DNA of 64,000 nucleotides from the NCBI GenBank assembly GCA_963740765.1, contig CAVUFN010000008.1, positions 62,001 through 126,000 on the forward strand, read 5' to 3'. The first letter of the stretch is position 1; each line of letters begins with the position of its first letter. The position numbers were made by a program, and so were the translations under genes. Below are positions 49,836-56,735 of this stretch, piece after piece. Source of the stretch: DATLGB01 sp963740765. GTDB lineage: Bacteria > Actinomycetota > Thermoleophilia > Solirubrobacterales > Solirubrobacteraceae. The notes beneath the pieces are model-generated. The model was given only the letters and a program-made list of their open reading frames with translations, ran no database searches and was not told the origin of the DNA.

Positions 49836-51866
49836 GTGCTCCCCGGTGCCGCTATCGCCTTGGCCACCGCGCTCGCCGCGCTCGGCCTCGCCATCGTCCT
49901 TCTGCGTCGCTCCCAGCGGCGTGAGGAGCGCCTGTGGGACCTCACCGGCGAGGGCCTCGCCGAGGTGGCGCTGGACGGGACGATCCGGCGTGCGTCGGAC
50001 GCTCTGGAGCATCTGATCGGTCGCGACGACCTCGCCGGGACGCCGTTCTCGGCGCTCGTGCACCCCTCCGACCTGCAGTCCCTCCTCAGCGCGCTGAACC
50101 CGCTGGCGCCCGGCGGCGGCCACGTCCGCGTCGTGAGCCTGCGCGTGAAGGCGATGGACACGGGCTGGACCCGGGTCCGGCTGCGCGCCCGCGTGGACCA
50201 AGCCGCCCAGGTCGTCGACATCGCCTTGGGTGAGCCCGGCGGCCACCAGAGCACCGCGGATGCCTTCGACCGCGTCTTCGCCGCGTCCCCGCTCGGGATG
50301 GCGGTGGTCTGCGACGGCGTCGTGCGCCGCGTCAACGGGCGCATGACCGAGATGCTCGGCGAGGACCGCACCGGCGTGCCGCTGGAGCGGATGATCGACG
50401 CGGGCGACCTGGCCCTGATCCGCGAGCAGCTGTCGCGGCTGGTCGCGGGCGAGTTGCACGCCGTGACCGTCAAGCTCGAGCTGCGCCACGCCGACGGCGG
50501 CACCGTCCCCGCCGAGTTCTCGGTGGCCCTCCTGCGCGACGACGCCGACGAGCCGCGCCAGTACATCGTGCAGGTCCAGGACGTCGCCGAGACCGAGCAG
50601 CTCGAGCAGGAGGTCCGCCACGCGACCGACCACGACTCGCTGACCGGGCTGCTCAACCGCGCGGCGCTGCTTCCGCTCCTGCGCCAGCTGCCCGGCGCGC
50701 CCGCCGCGCTGGCGATCATCGACCTCGACGAGTTCGGCGAGCTCAACGACACCTTCGGGACCGCCGCCGGCGACGCCGTGCTGGAGGCGCTGGCGGCGCG
50801 GCTGACCGAGGCGGTCGGGCCCCGCGGCGCGCTGGCTCGGATCGGCTCGGACGAGTTCGGCGTCCTGATGTCCGACGTGGACGCGGCCGGGGCCCGGACG
50901 CTGACCGAGACGCTGCTGGCCGCCGTCGCCGATCGTCCCGTCGACGTCGCGGGCGCGCGCATCTCCCTGACCGCCAGCGCGGGCGTCGCCGCCTCCGACG
51001 ACCTCCTCCTGCACGCCACGGAGGCGCTCGCCGAGGCCAAGGGACGCGGCCGCGGCAGCATCGCGGTGTTCGCGCCGGCCATGCGCGAGAAGCGCTCGTC
51101 GGGACGCGGGTGGGCCGACAAGGTCCGCCGCGGGCTCGACTCCGGGCGGCTGCTGCTCGACGCGCAGCCGATCGTCGACGCCGTGACCGGCGAGCCCGTC
51201 CAGTACGAGCTGCTGCTGCGCATGCGCGACGATGACGGCAGCGTCGTGCGCCCCAACGCGTTCCTGGCGCCGGCCAAGCGCCACGGCCTGATCGGCGAGG
51301 TCGACGAATGGGTGGTCGGCCAGGCAGCCGGGTTCATCACCGCCCGCTGTGCCGCCGGCGACCCGATCGACATCGCGGTCAACCTGTCCGAGGAGTCGCT
51401 GTCGGATCGCGCCTTCCTGGCCCGGACCGTGCGCCGGATGATGGACACGCCCGAGGTCGGCCAGCACCTGATCTTCGACCTGACCGAGCGCACGGCCCTC
51501 AGCGGGCGCGGCGACGCGCAGCGGCTGATGGCCCAGCTGGGCGAGTTCGGCTGCCGCTTCGCGCTCGACGACTTCGGCGCCGGCACGGCGGCGCTGCGCT
51601 ATCTCAAGCAGCTGCCGGTCGAGTTCCTCAAGCTCGACGGCCAGCTCACGCGCGGCATCGCCGATGACCCGGCCGACCGGGCGATCGCCGAGGCCATCGT
51701 CAACGCCGCGCACGCGCTCGGCAAGACGGTGGTGGCCGAGAGCGTCGAGGACGAGTCGATCCTGACCGCGGTGCGCGAGCTCGGCGTCGAGCTCGCCCAG
51801 GGCCTCCACGTCGGCCGACCGGTGCGGGCGGGCGAGCTGTTCAGCGCCCGCGAAGCGCGACGCTGA
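49836..51866 (+). CDS. PAS-GGDEF-EAL cyclic-di-GMP phosphodiesterase-type regulator
   Basis: A 676-residue protein: one N-terminal helix (residues 2-22), two PAS-like sensor segments (about 35-130 and 140-255), a GGDEF domain (about 265-425) and an EAL domain (about 435-670). The GGDEF site reads GSDEF, so cyclase activity is doubtful. The EAL part keeps the residues needed for c-di-GMP hydrolysis: Glu of YELLLR, Asn of VNLSEE, Glu of DLTER, the Asp pair of LDDFGAG, Lys of FLKLDG, Glu of AESVED and QGLHVGRP. It would lower c-di-GMP and so may influence exopolysaccharide output, although no direct link is seen. The start is a GTG at 49836; upstream ATGs are out of frame. Confidence 0.9.
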   Translation: MLPGAAIALATALAALGLAIVLLRRSQRREERLWDLTGEGLAEVALDGTIRRASDALEHLIGRDDLAGTPFSALVHPSDLQSLLSALNPLAPGGGHVRVVSLRVKAMDTGWTRVRLRARVDQAAQVVDIALGEPGGHQSTADAFDRVFAASPLGMAVVCDGVVRRVNGRMTEMLGEDRTGVPLERMIDAGDLALIREQLSRLVAGELHAVTVKLELRHADGGTVPAEFSVALLRDDADEPRQYIVQVQDVAETEQLEQEVRHATDHDSLTGLLNRAALLPLLRQLPGAPAALAIIDLDEFGELNDTFGTAAGDAVLEALAARLTEAVGPRGALARIGSDEFGVLMSDVDAAGARTLTETLLAAVADRPVDVAGARISLTASAGVAASDDLLLHATEALAEAKGRGRGSIAVFAPAMREKRSSGRGWADKVRRGLDSGRLLLDAQPIVDAVTGEPVQYELLLRMRDDDGSVVRPNAFLAPAKRHGLIGEVDEWVVGQAAGFITARCAAGDPIDIAVNLSEESLSDRAFLARTVRRMMDTPEVGQHLIFDLTERTALSGRGDAQRLMAQLGEFGCRFALDDFGAGTAALRYLKQLPVEFLKLDGQLTRGIADDPADRAIAEAIVNAAHALGKTVVAESVEDESILTAVRELGVELAQGLHVGRPVRAGELFSAREARR

Positions 51867-52428
51867 GCCGGCGCTCGAAGTCCGCCGCCGGGATCTCGAC
51901 CGCGCCGAGGCGGCGCGTGTGGTCGGAGATCAGCTGGATGTCGATCAGCGTGATGCCGAGGTTCCGCAGCCGCTCGATCGTCATGAACAGGTTCACGTTG
52001 CCGGCGTGCGGCACGGTGTGGAACATCGTCTCGAGCATCGCGGCGCGGCCGATGACGACGCCGAGGATCCCCGCCGCCAACGTGTCGCCCTCCCACAGCT
52101 CGAAGGAGTGCGCGTAGCCGGCGTCGTGGAGGAGGTCGTAGAGGCCGGCCATCCGCTCCGTCAGCCAGACGCCGCCGCCGCGCGGCCGGGCGCAGGCGGC
52201 GACCGTGGTGGCGAAGGCCCGGTCCGTGGCGGTCGTGAAGCGCCCGGCGTGGGCGAGGCTGCGCCGGACGCGCCGCCGGAGCGCCTCGAGGTCGTCGAGC
52301 TCGAAGATCGCGCGCGGGTCGGCGCGGTAGAACGGCAGGGGCCGGTGCTGCTCCTCCGGGTCGTCCATCGGGAACAGGCCCTGCGCGTAGGCGGACAGCG
52401 TCAGGCTCAGGTCGGGCACACTGCTCAC
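51841..52428 (-). CDS. aat: leucyl/phenylalanyl-tRNA-protein transferase
   Basis: A 195-residue enzyme that transfers Leu or Phe from tRNA to N-terminal Arg or Lys of proteins, marking them for ClpS/ClpAP. Family segments: AYAQGLFPMDD, LPFYRADPRAIFELDDL, ETMFHTVPHAGNVNLF (family consensus S..MFH...N.SK..L, here changed at the Ser/Lys positions) and LIDIQLISDHTRRLGA. It is shorter than E. coli Aat because the N-terminal domain is reduced. The start is the GTG at 52428, or a GTG three codons later. It is divergent from the GNAT gene with no base between the GTGs, and its 3' end overlaps the EAL gene by 26 bases. Confidence 0.9.
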   Translation of the reverse strand: MSSVPDLSLTLSAYAQGLFPMDDPEEQHRPLPFYRADPRAIFELDDLEALRRRVRRSLAHAGRFTTATDRAFATTVAACARPRGGGVWLTERMAGLYDLLHDAGYAHSFELWEGDTLAAGILGVVIGRAAMLETMFHTVPHAGNVNLFMTIERLRNLGITLIDIQLISDHTRRLGAVEIPAADFERRLSVALRGR

Positions 52429-52929
52429 GTGTTCGATGAGGTTCGCACCGATCGCCTGGTCGGGACCCGGCCGCTCCTGCGCGACGCCGACGAGCTGCAC
52501 CCCGTGTGCGCCGACCCGCGCGTGGCGGGGTGGGTGTGGCCGGACGGGCCGCCGGCGCTCGCGCAGATCCGCACGTTGATGGTCCGCGACGCCGCACACT
52601 GGAAGAAGCACCGCTTCGGCGTCTGGGTGCTGCGCTGCGGGGGCGCGGTCGTCGGGCGCGCCGGGCTGCACGTCGAGGGCGAGGAGGTCGCGGTCGACTG
52701 GCTGCTCGCCGCCGACCGCTGGGGCCAGGGGCTGGCGACGGAGTTCGTCCGCGCGGCGCTCGACCACGCCTTCGGCGCACTCGCGCTGCCCTCGGTCATC
52801 GCGGAGACGCTGACCGGCAACCTCCGCTCGCGCGCGCTGATGGAACGCTGCGGGTTCGCGTACGAGGCCGACGTCGAGCGCGCCGGCCTGCCTCACGTGC
52901 GCTACCGCTGCACGAACGCCGGCACCTGA
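52429..52929 (+). CDS. GNAT-family acetyltransferase (RimJ/RimL-like)
   Basis: A 166-residue protein with the N-terminal VRTDRLVGTRPLLRDADEL of the RimL-like subfamily and the acetyl-CoA loop (LLAADRWGQGLATEFVRAALDHAF). GNLRSRALMERCGFAYEAD is the usual end. It acetylates an amine, possibly a protein N-terminus. The start is a GTG at 52429, directly abutting the divergent GTG of aat in the palindrome cacgtg, so the mRNA is probably leaderless. Substrate unknown. Confidence 0.85.
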   Translation: MFDEVRTDRLVGTRPLLRDADELHPVCADPRVAGWVWPDGPPALAQIRTLMVRDAAHWKKHRFGVWVLRCGGAVVGRAGLHVEGEEVAVDWLLAADRWGQGLATEFVRAALDHAFGALALPSVIAETLTGNLRSRALMERCGFAYEADVERAGLPHVRYRCTNAGT

Positions 52930-52946
52930 TCTTTACGATCCTCGCC

Positions 52947-53264
52947 ATGGACCCGATCGAAGACCCTCTCGCGTCCGTCGGCGTCGTCGCGTCGGGCGGC
53001 ACGATCGGGTCGGCCGGCGTCGTCGCCTCCGGCGGCACCATCGGCTCGGCAGGCGTCGTCGCCTCCGGCGGGACGGTCGGCAGCGCCGCCGTTATCGCGT
53101 CGGGCGCCGTGGTCGGCAGCGCCGCCATCGCCTTCGGGATCGGCAACGTCGCCTGCTTCGGCTGCGTGGCGTGCATCGGATGCGTGGACTGCCAGGGCTG
53201 CGTGGCGTGCATCGGGTGCGTCGGGCTCCGCGGCGCGGTCGGGAAGATCGGCCAGAGCGCGTAG
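52947..53264 (+). CDS. hexapeptide left-handed beta-helix protein with an eight-cysteine ladder
   Basis: A 105-residue protein that is nearly all repeat. From residue 14 to 102 a Val/Ile/Ala recurs every six residues without break (14, 20, 26 and so on to 98), which is the signature of a left-handed beta-helix: 15 hexapeptides, five full coils. In the first half three 12-residue repeats GVVASGGTIGSA occur; in the second half four hexapeptides V-A/D-C-x-G-C place eight cysteines at exact 3-residue spacing (70 to 91). On the folded helix these would stack into ladders able to bind metal or form a disulfide/thiol array. There is no signal peptide or enzyme motif. It starts with ATG 17 bases after the GNAT gene and may be co-transcribed with it. 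No known family recognised. Confidence 0.8.
   Translation: MDPIEDPLASVGVVASGGTIGSAGVVASGGTIGSAGVVASGGTVGSAAVIASGAVVGSAAIAFGIGNVACFGCVACIGCVDCQGCVACIGCVGLRGAVGKIGQSA
52980..53087 (+). repeat. three 36-base tandem repeats
   Basis: Units at 52980-53015, 53016-53051 and 53052-53087 begin ggcgtcgtcgc and encode 12 residues each (two hexapeptides). Differences are mainly at third positions, so selection keeps the protein repeat. A fourth, degenerate unit follows. Confidence 0.85.
53148..53219 (+). repeat. four 18-base repeats encoding the cysteine hexapeptides
   Basis: Four units of 18 bases (from 53148, 53166, 53184, 53202) encode V-A-C-F-G-C, V-A-C-I-G-C, V-D-C-Q-G-C and V-A-C-I-G-C. They have the same frame as the 36-base repeats upstream, and their TGC codons are at fixed spacing of nine bases. 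Confidence 0.85.
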
Positions 53265-53374
53265 CCGCTGCCTGGGCGCTTGGCATCGAGGGAGTGAGTT
53301 CGGGCGGTCGTGGATGGCGACGCGGGCAATCGTGGCTATAGCACCGATTAGGCGCGCCGCCGTCCCACCGGGCG

Positions 53375-54067
53375 CTAGCGCACGTCGCCCGAGAACGGCC
53401 CGGTCGCGAGCGCGCGCTCCAGCGCGGTCCGCTTCAACGGCGCAGCAGACACGGCGAGGAGCACGTTCCCTGCCCGCCGCCCGCGCACGACCTCGCGCGC
53501 CCCGAAGCGCAGCACGTGCCCGAACGCGTCGCGCAGCAGGCGGGCCTGCGCGGTCACGCGCTCCCACGGCGGCGCGTCGATCACGTTGAGCAGGTAGAGG
53601 CCGCCGGCGCCGAGCACGCGCCGCAATTCTCCGGCGAACTCGGCCGACGCGAGCCGGGGCGGGATCTCGGTGCCGTCGAACGCGTCGCCGATGACGACGT
53701 CGGCGCGCGCGCAGCGGGTGATGAGGTCCGCCGCGTCCCCGCAGCGCAGGCCGACCTTGCGGCCGCCCAGCTCGCGCCGGGTGAGGGCGACGAGGTCGGG
53801 ATCGATCTCGTAGACGTGCTGGCGAGCGCGGGGGCGGGTGGCCGCGACGAAGCGGGGGAGGGCGAGGGCGCCGCCCCCGAGGTGGACGATGGTGAGCGGC
53901 TCGCCGCGGGCGGGGCGGAGGGCGTCGAGCGCCGCGGCGAGGCGCCACTGGTAGTCCATGTGCAGCCGCTGCGGGTCCCGCAGGTCGACGTGGGACGCGG
54001 CCAGCCCGTCCGTGTAGAGGACGCGGCAGTGCGGCCGGCTGAGGTCCGCCACCAGTTCCGCGGTCAC
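53375..54067 (-). CDS. spermidine-synthase-like methyltransferase-fold protein
   Basis: A 230-residue protein with the Rossmann-type motif IVHLGGGALALPRF, the ligand-binding acidic HVYEIDPDLVALTR and VVIGDAFDGTEIP, as in polyamine aminopropyltransferases and their many uncharacterised relatives. The Asp-rich polyamine site is not clearly complete, so transfer of aminopropyl is uncertain; a methyltransferase role is possible. The GTG start overlaps the lytic transglycosylase stop (GTGA). Its stop lies in the palindrome gcgctagcgc. Confidence 0.8.
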   Translation of the reverse strand: MTAELVADLSRPHCRVLYTDGLAASHVDLRDPQRLHMDYQWRLAAALDALRPARGEPLTIVHLGGGALALPRFVAATRPRARQHVYEIDPDLVALTRRELGGRKVGLRCGDAADLITRCARADVVIGDAFDGTEIPPRLASAEFAGELRRVLGAGGLYLLNVIDAPPWERVTAQARLLRDAFGHVLRFGAREVVRGRRAGNVLLAVSAAPLKRTALERALATGPFSGDVR

Positions 54068-54840
54068 GGGCCGGCGAGGCGGCGGTGCGTCCCGCGCCGG
54101 CCGCGCACGAACAGCGAGCGGGCGTAGTAGAAGCGGAACTCCGCCGCGCTGCGCATGTGCCGGGCGAGGCGCTGGACCGCATCCACGTACAGGCGGCTGG
54201 GGTTGTAGTGGTAGAGCGCGGTCGCGGTGTCGCCCGGCGCGCCGTTGGCGTGCAGGTAGTTGGCGGCGCCGAGGATCGCGTCGCGCGGGTCGTGGACGTC
54301 GCCGCCGAGCCCGTACGCCTTCCAGGTCGGCGCGATGAACTGCATCGGGCCCTGGGCGCCGCTGACGCTGTCGCTGCGCAACCGGTTCAGCGAGGACTCG
54401 AGCAGGTTGACCGCGGCGAGCGTCGCGCGGCGCACGCCGAAGCGCTTGGTCCCGCGGCCGTAGTAGCGCCACAGCGCGGTCGCGCTCTCGGCCGTGCCGG
54501 TCCTGTAGTCGCGCTTGACCGGCCAGCCGGCGGCGAGCTCGGCGAGGTCCACCTGCGCGCGGACCTCGTCGCGGACGCCGGCGCGTTCGGCGGCCGGGAG
54601 GCGGGGGAGGACCCGGGCGCGCAGGCGCCTCGAACCCGCGAGGTCGAACACCAGCTTCTGCTCGGTGAGGGCGAAGGCGGCGAGGTCGCCGGGAACCGGG
54701 CGCTCGCCGTCCCACGCCTCGGCGGCGGCGCGCTGCGCCGGGCGGACGGTCTCGAGCGTGTCGGCCACGATCGCGGGATCGTGCGCCCCGAAGGCGGCGG
54801 CGGCTACCGCCGCGACGCGTGCGATGTCAATGGCTCCCAT
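54064..54840 (-). CDS. lytic transglycosylase (SLT-type, GH23)
   Basis: A 258-residue protein whose second half is an SLT domain: LLESSLNRLRSDSVSGAQG (catalytic Glu), GPMQFIAPTW and AANYLHANG. It should cleave the glycan strands of peptidoglycan. The first 110 residues are helical and of unknown role (residues 1-20 are weakly hydrophobic but not a clear signal peptide). The ATG at 54840 lies 37 bases inside the TetR gene. Three minus-strand genes (TetR, this, spermidine-synthase-like) form an operon. Confidence 0.87.
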   Translation of the reverse strand: MGAIDIARVAAVAAAAFGAHDPAIVADTLETVRPAQRAAAEAWDGERPVPGDLAAFALTEQKLVFDLAGSRRLRARVLPRLPAAERAGVRDEVRAQVDLAELAAGWPVKRDYRTGTAESATALWRYYGRGTKRFGVRRATLAAVNLLESSLNRLRSDSVSGAQGPMQFIAPTWKAYGLGGDVHDPRDAILGAANYLHANGAPGDTATALYHYNPSRLYVDAVQRLARHMRSAAEFRFYYARSLFVRGRRGTHRRLAGP

Positions 54841-55376
54841 ACGGCCAGCAAGGTAGCCAGGGCGGTCTCCGGATCGCCCTTGGGGGGATTACGGCCGAAC
54901 GTGTCGAGCAGGTAGGCCCTGTTGAAGAGGTTCATCGCCCGGGCGAGGTCGGCGGGGTCGCCGGGGGCGACGCGACCCTCGGCCATCGCGAGGCGCATCT
55001 GATCAGCCAGGTAGCGGTCGAAGCGCAGGATCAGCTCGGCGTAGGCCGTCTCGATCGAGCTGTCGTGGAACCTCGCGGCGACCACGGCCAGCAGGAAGGG
55101 CCCGTGCCGGACGTACACCTCGACGCCGGCGCGGAGGATGTCCTCCATCTCCTCGCTCTCGAGCATGGGGAAGAGCTCCGCCTCGATGTTGGCGAGCAGC
55201 GCGTGCACGACCCCGGCCATGGAGTCGAAATGGCGGTAGAAGATGGTGCGCGAGAGCCCCGCCTGGGCCATCACCTGCTCCACGGACAGGTCGCGGTAGG
55301 CGCGTTCGCGCAGGAGCTGCTCGGCGGCGACGACGATGCGCTGCCGCGCCGCCTCGCCCCGAATCCGCGTTGACAT
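54804..55376 (-). CDS. TetR-family transcriptional regulator
   Basis: A 190-residue repressor: the DNA-binding helix-turn-helix is at residues 25-48 (LSVEQVMAQAGLSRTIFYRHF) and the ligand-binding helical C-domain makes up the rest. The ATG at 55376 is preferred to one 11 codons upstream because the family domain starts soon after and the palindrome atgcgcgcat overlaps it. It is divergent from the alpha-hydroxy-acid oxidase, with about 105 bases between starts, and probably represses both directions. Confidence 0.9.
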   Translation of the reverse strand: MSTRIRGEAARQRIVVAAEQLLRERAYRDLSVEQVMAQAGLSRTIFYRHFDSMAGVVHALLANIEAELFPMLESEEMEDILRAGVEVYVRHGPFLLAVVAARFHDSSIETAYAELILRFDRYLADQMRLAMAEGRVAPGDPADLARAMNLFNRAYLLDTFGRNPPKGDPETALATLLAVWEPLTSHASRR

Positions 55377-55384
55377 GCGCGCAT
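55375..55384. promoter_or_regulatory. palindrome overlapping the TetR start
   Basis: A perfect 10-base dyad atgcgcgcat overlaps the regulator start codon, and the half-site acatgcg recurs at 55406-55412. It is a candidate autoregulatory TetR operator in the divergent region before the oxidase gene. Confidence 0.4.
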
Positions 55385-55481
55385 GATGCACGAGATTCCG
55401 ATGCGACATGCGTCACGTTTGGTGGACGACCCTCGGAAGGGCGCCCGCCCGGGTGAGGGAGATGTTGGAAGACTGCGGGCC

Positions 55482-56735
55482 ATGGCCTTCGGAGTGCAGC
55501 GACAGACCGCCGTCTACGTCGACGGGGTGAGCGGGCGCAAGCCGCGCGTGCCCGTCGACCACGACGCGCTCGAGCAGGCGGCGCAGGCCGCGATGAGCCC
55601 GGAGGCGTACGCCTACGTCGCCGGTGGTGCCGGCACCGGGGCGACCGTGCGGGCCAACCGGGCGGACTGGGACGCGTGGCGGATCGTCCCCCGAATGCTG
55701 CGCGACGTCTCCGAGCGCGATACCTCCGTCGAGCTCTTCGGCCAGCGCTTCCCCGTCCCGTTCCTGCTCGCCCCCGTCGGCGTGCTGGAGATGGCCCACC
55801 GGCAGGCGGACCTCGGCGTCGCCCGCGCCGCCGCGGCCGAGGGCGTCCCGATGGTGATCTCCAACCAGGCCTCGACGCCGATGGAGGACATCGCCAAGGA
55901 CCTGCAGGACACCCCGCGCTGGTTCCAGCTCTACTGGTCGATCTCCAACGACCTCGTGGAGTCGCTCGTCGGCCGGGCGGAGGCCGCGGGGGCGACCGCG
56001 ATCGTCGTCACGCTCGACACGACGCTGCTGGGTTGGCGCACGCGCGATCTCGACGTCGCCTACCTGCCGTTCCTGCGCGGCAAGGGCATCGCCCAGTACA
56101 CGAGCGACCCCGTCTTCACCAAGCTGCTCGACACCCCGCTCGACGCGGACACCCCGGACCCGCGACCCTCGCTGAACGCGATCGGCGTGCTCGCACAGGT
56201 GCTGCGCAACTACCCGGGCGAGCGCAGCAAGGCGCGCGCGGCGGTCCAGCGCTTCGTGCGCATCTACTCGCGCCCGTCCCTGACCTGGGACGACCTGCCG
56301 TTCCTGCGCGAGCGCACCACGCTCCCGATCCTGCTCAAGGGCATCCTGCACCCCGACGACGCCCGCCACGCGGTCGACGCGGGCATGGACGGGATCATCG
56401 TCTCCAACCACGGCGGCCGCCAGGTCGACGGCGCGATCTCCACGATCTCGGCGCTGCCCGGCATCGTCGACGCGGTCGACGACCGCATCCCGGTGCTGCT
56501 CGACTCCGGCGTCCGCGGCGGCGCCGACGTCTTCAAGGCACTGGCGCTCGGCGCCCGCGCGACGCTGATCGGCCGCCCCTTCGCCTACGGCTTGGCGGTC
56601 GCCGGCGAGCGGGGCGTGCGCGAGGTCGTCCGCAACCTCGCCGCCGACTTCGACCTCACCATGGGCCTCGCCGGCTGCCGCTCGGTCGCCGAGATCTCTC
56701 GCGAATCGCTGGTCAGCGCGGCAGCTTCTGGGTGA
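55482..56735 (+). CDS. FMN-dependent alpha-hydroxy-acid oxidase/dehydrogenase
   Basis: A 417-residue (beta/alpha)8 flavoenzyme. Residues with family signatures include YVAGGAG, NRADWDAWRIVPRML, PVPFLLAPVG, WFQLYWS, ILLKGILHPDDA (FMN-binding Lys) and SNHGGRQVDGA, where His is the catalytic base and Arg binds the substrate carboxylate. LDSGVRGGADVFKALALGA binds FMN phosphate. It oxidises an alpha-hydroxy acid such as lactate or glycolate to the keto acid; lactate 2-monooxygenase is an alternative. The ATG at 55482 starts where family members do; an in-frame upstream extension is polar and unlike the family. It is divergent from tetR, which may control it. Confidence 0.92.
   Translation: MAFGVQRQTAVYVDGVSGRKPRVPVDHDALEQAAQAAMSPEAYAYVAGGAGTGATVRANRADWDAWRIVPRMLRDVSERDTSVELFGQRFPVPFLLAPVGVLEMAHRQADLGVARAAAAEGVPMVISNQASTPMEDIAKDLQDTPRWFQLYWSISNDLVESLVGRAEAAGATAIVVTLDTTLLGWRTRDLDVAYLPFLRGKGIAQYTSDPVFTKLLDTPLDADTPDPRPSLNAIGVLAQVLRNYPGERSKARAAVQRFVRIYSRPSLTWDDLPFLRERTTLPILLKGILHPDDARHAVDAGMDGIIVSNHGGRQVDGAISTISALPGIVDAVDDRIPVLLDSGVRGGADVFKALALGARATLIGRPFAYGLAVAGERGVREVVRNLAADFDLTMGLAGCRSVAEISRESLVSAAASG

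Noticed and set aside
52947..53264. RiPP precursor with a Cys-rich core
   Set aside because: The Cys segment keeps the same six-residue period as the rest of the protein, no leader/core boundary is seen, and no modifying enzymes are nearby.
53265..53374. Possible promoter or small RNA before the spermidine-synthase-like gene
   Set aside because: Only 110 bases, without a clear -10/-35 pair or hairpin apart from gcgctagcgc at the stop codon.
52796..54182. Open frames antisense to the cysteine-ladder protein
   Set aside because: Thr/Pro/Ala/Met-rich repeats mirror the plus-strand repeats; no ribosome site, and the six-residue period with Val/Ile exists only in the plus frame.
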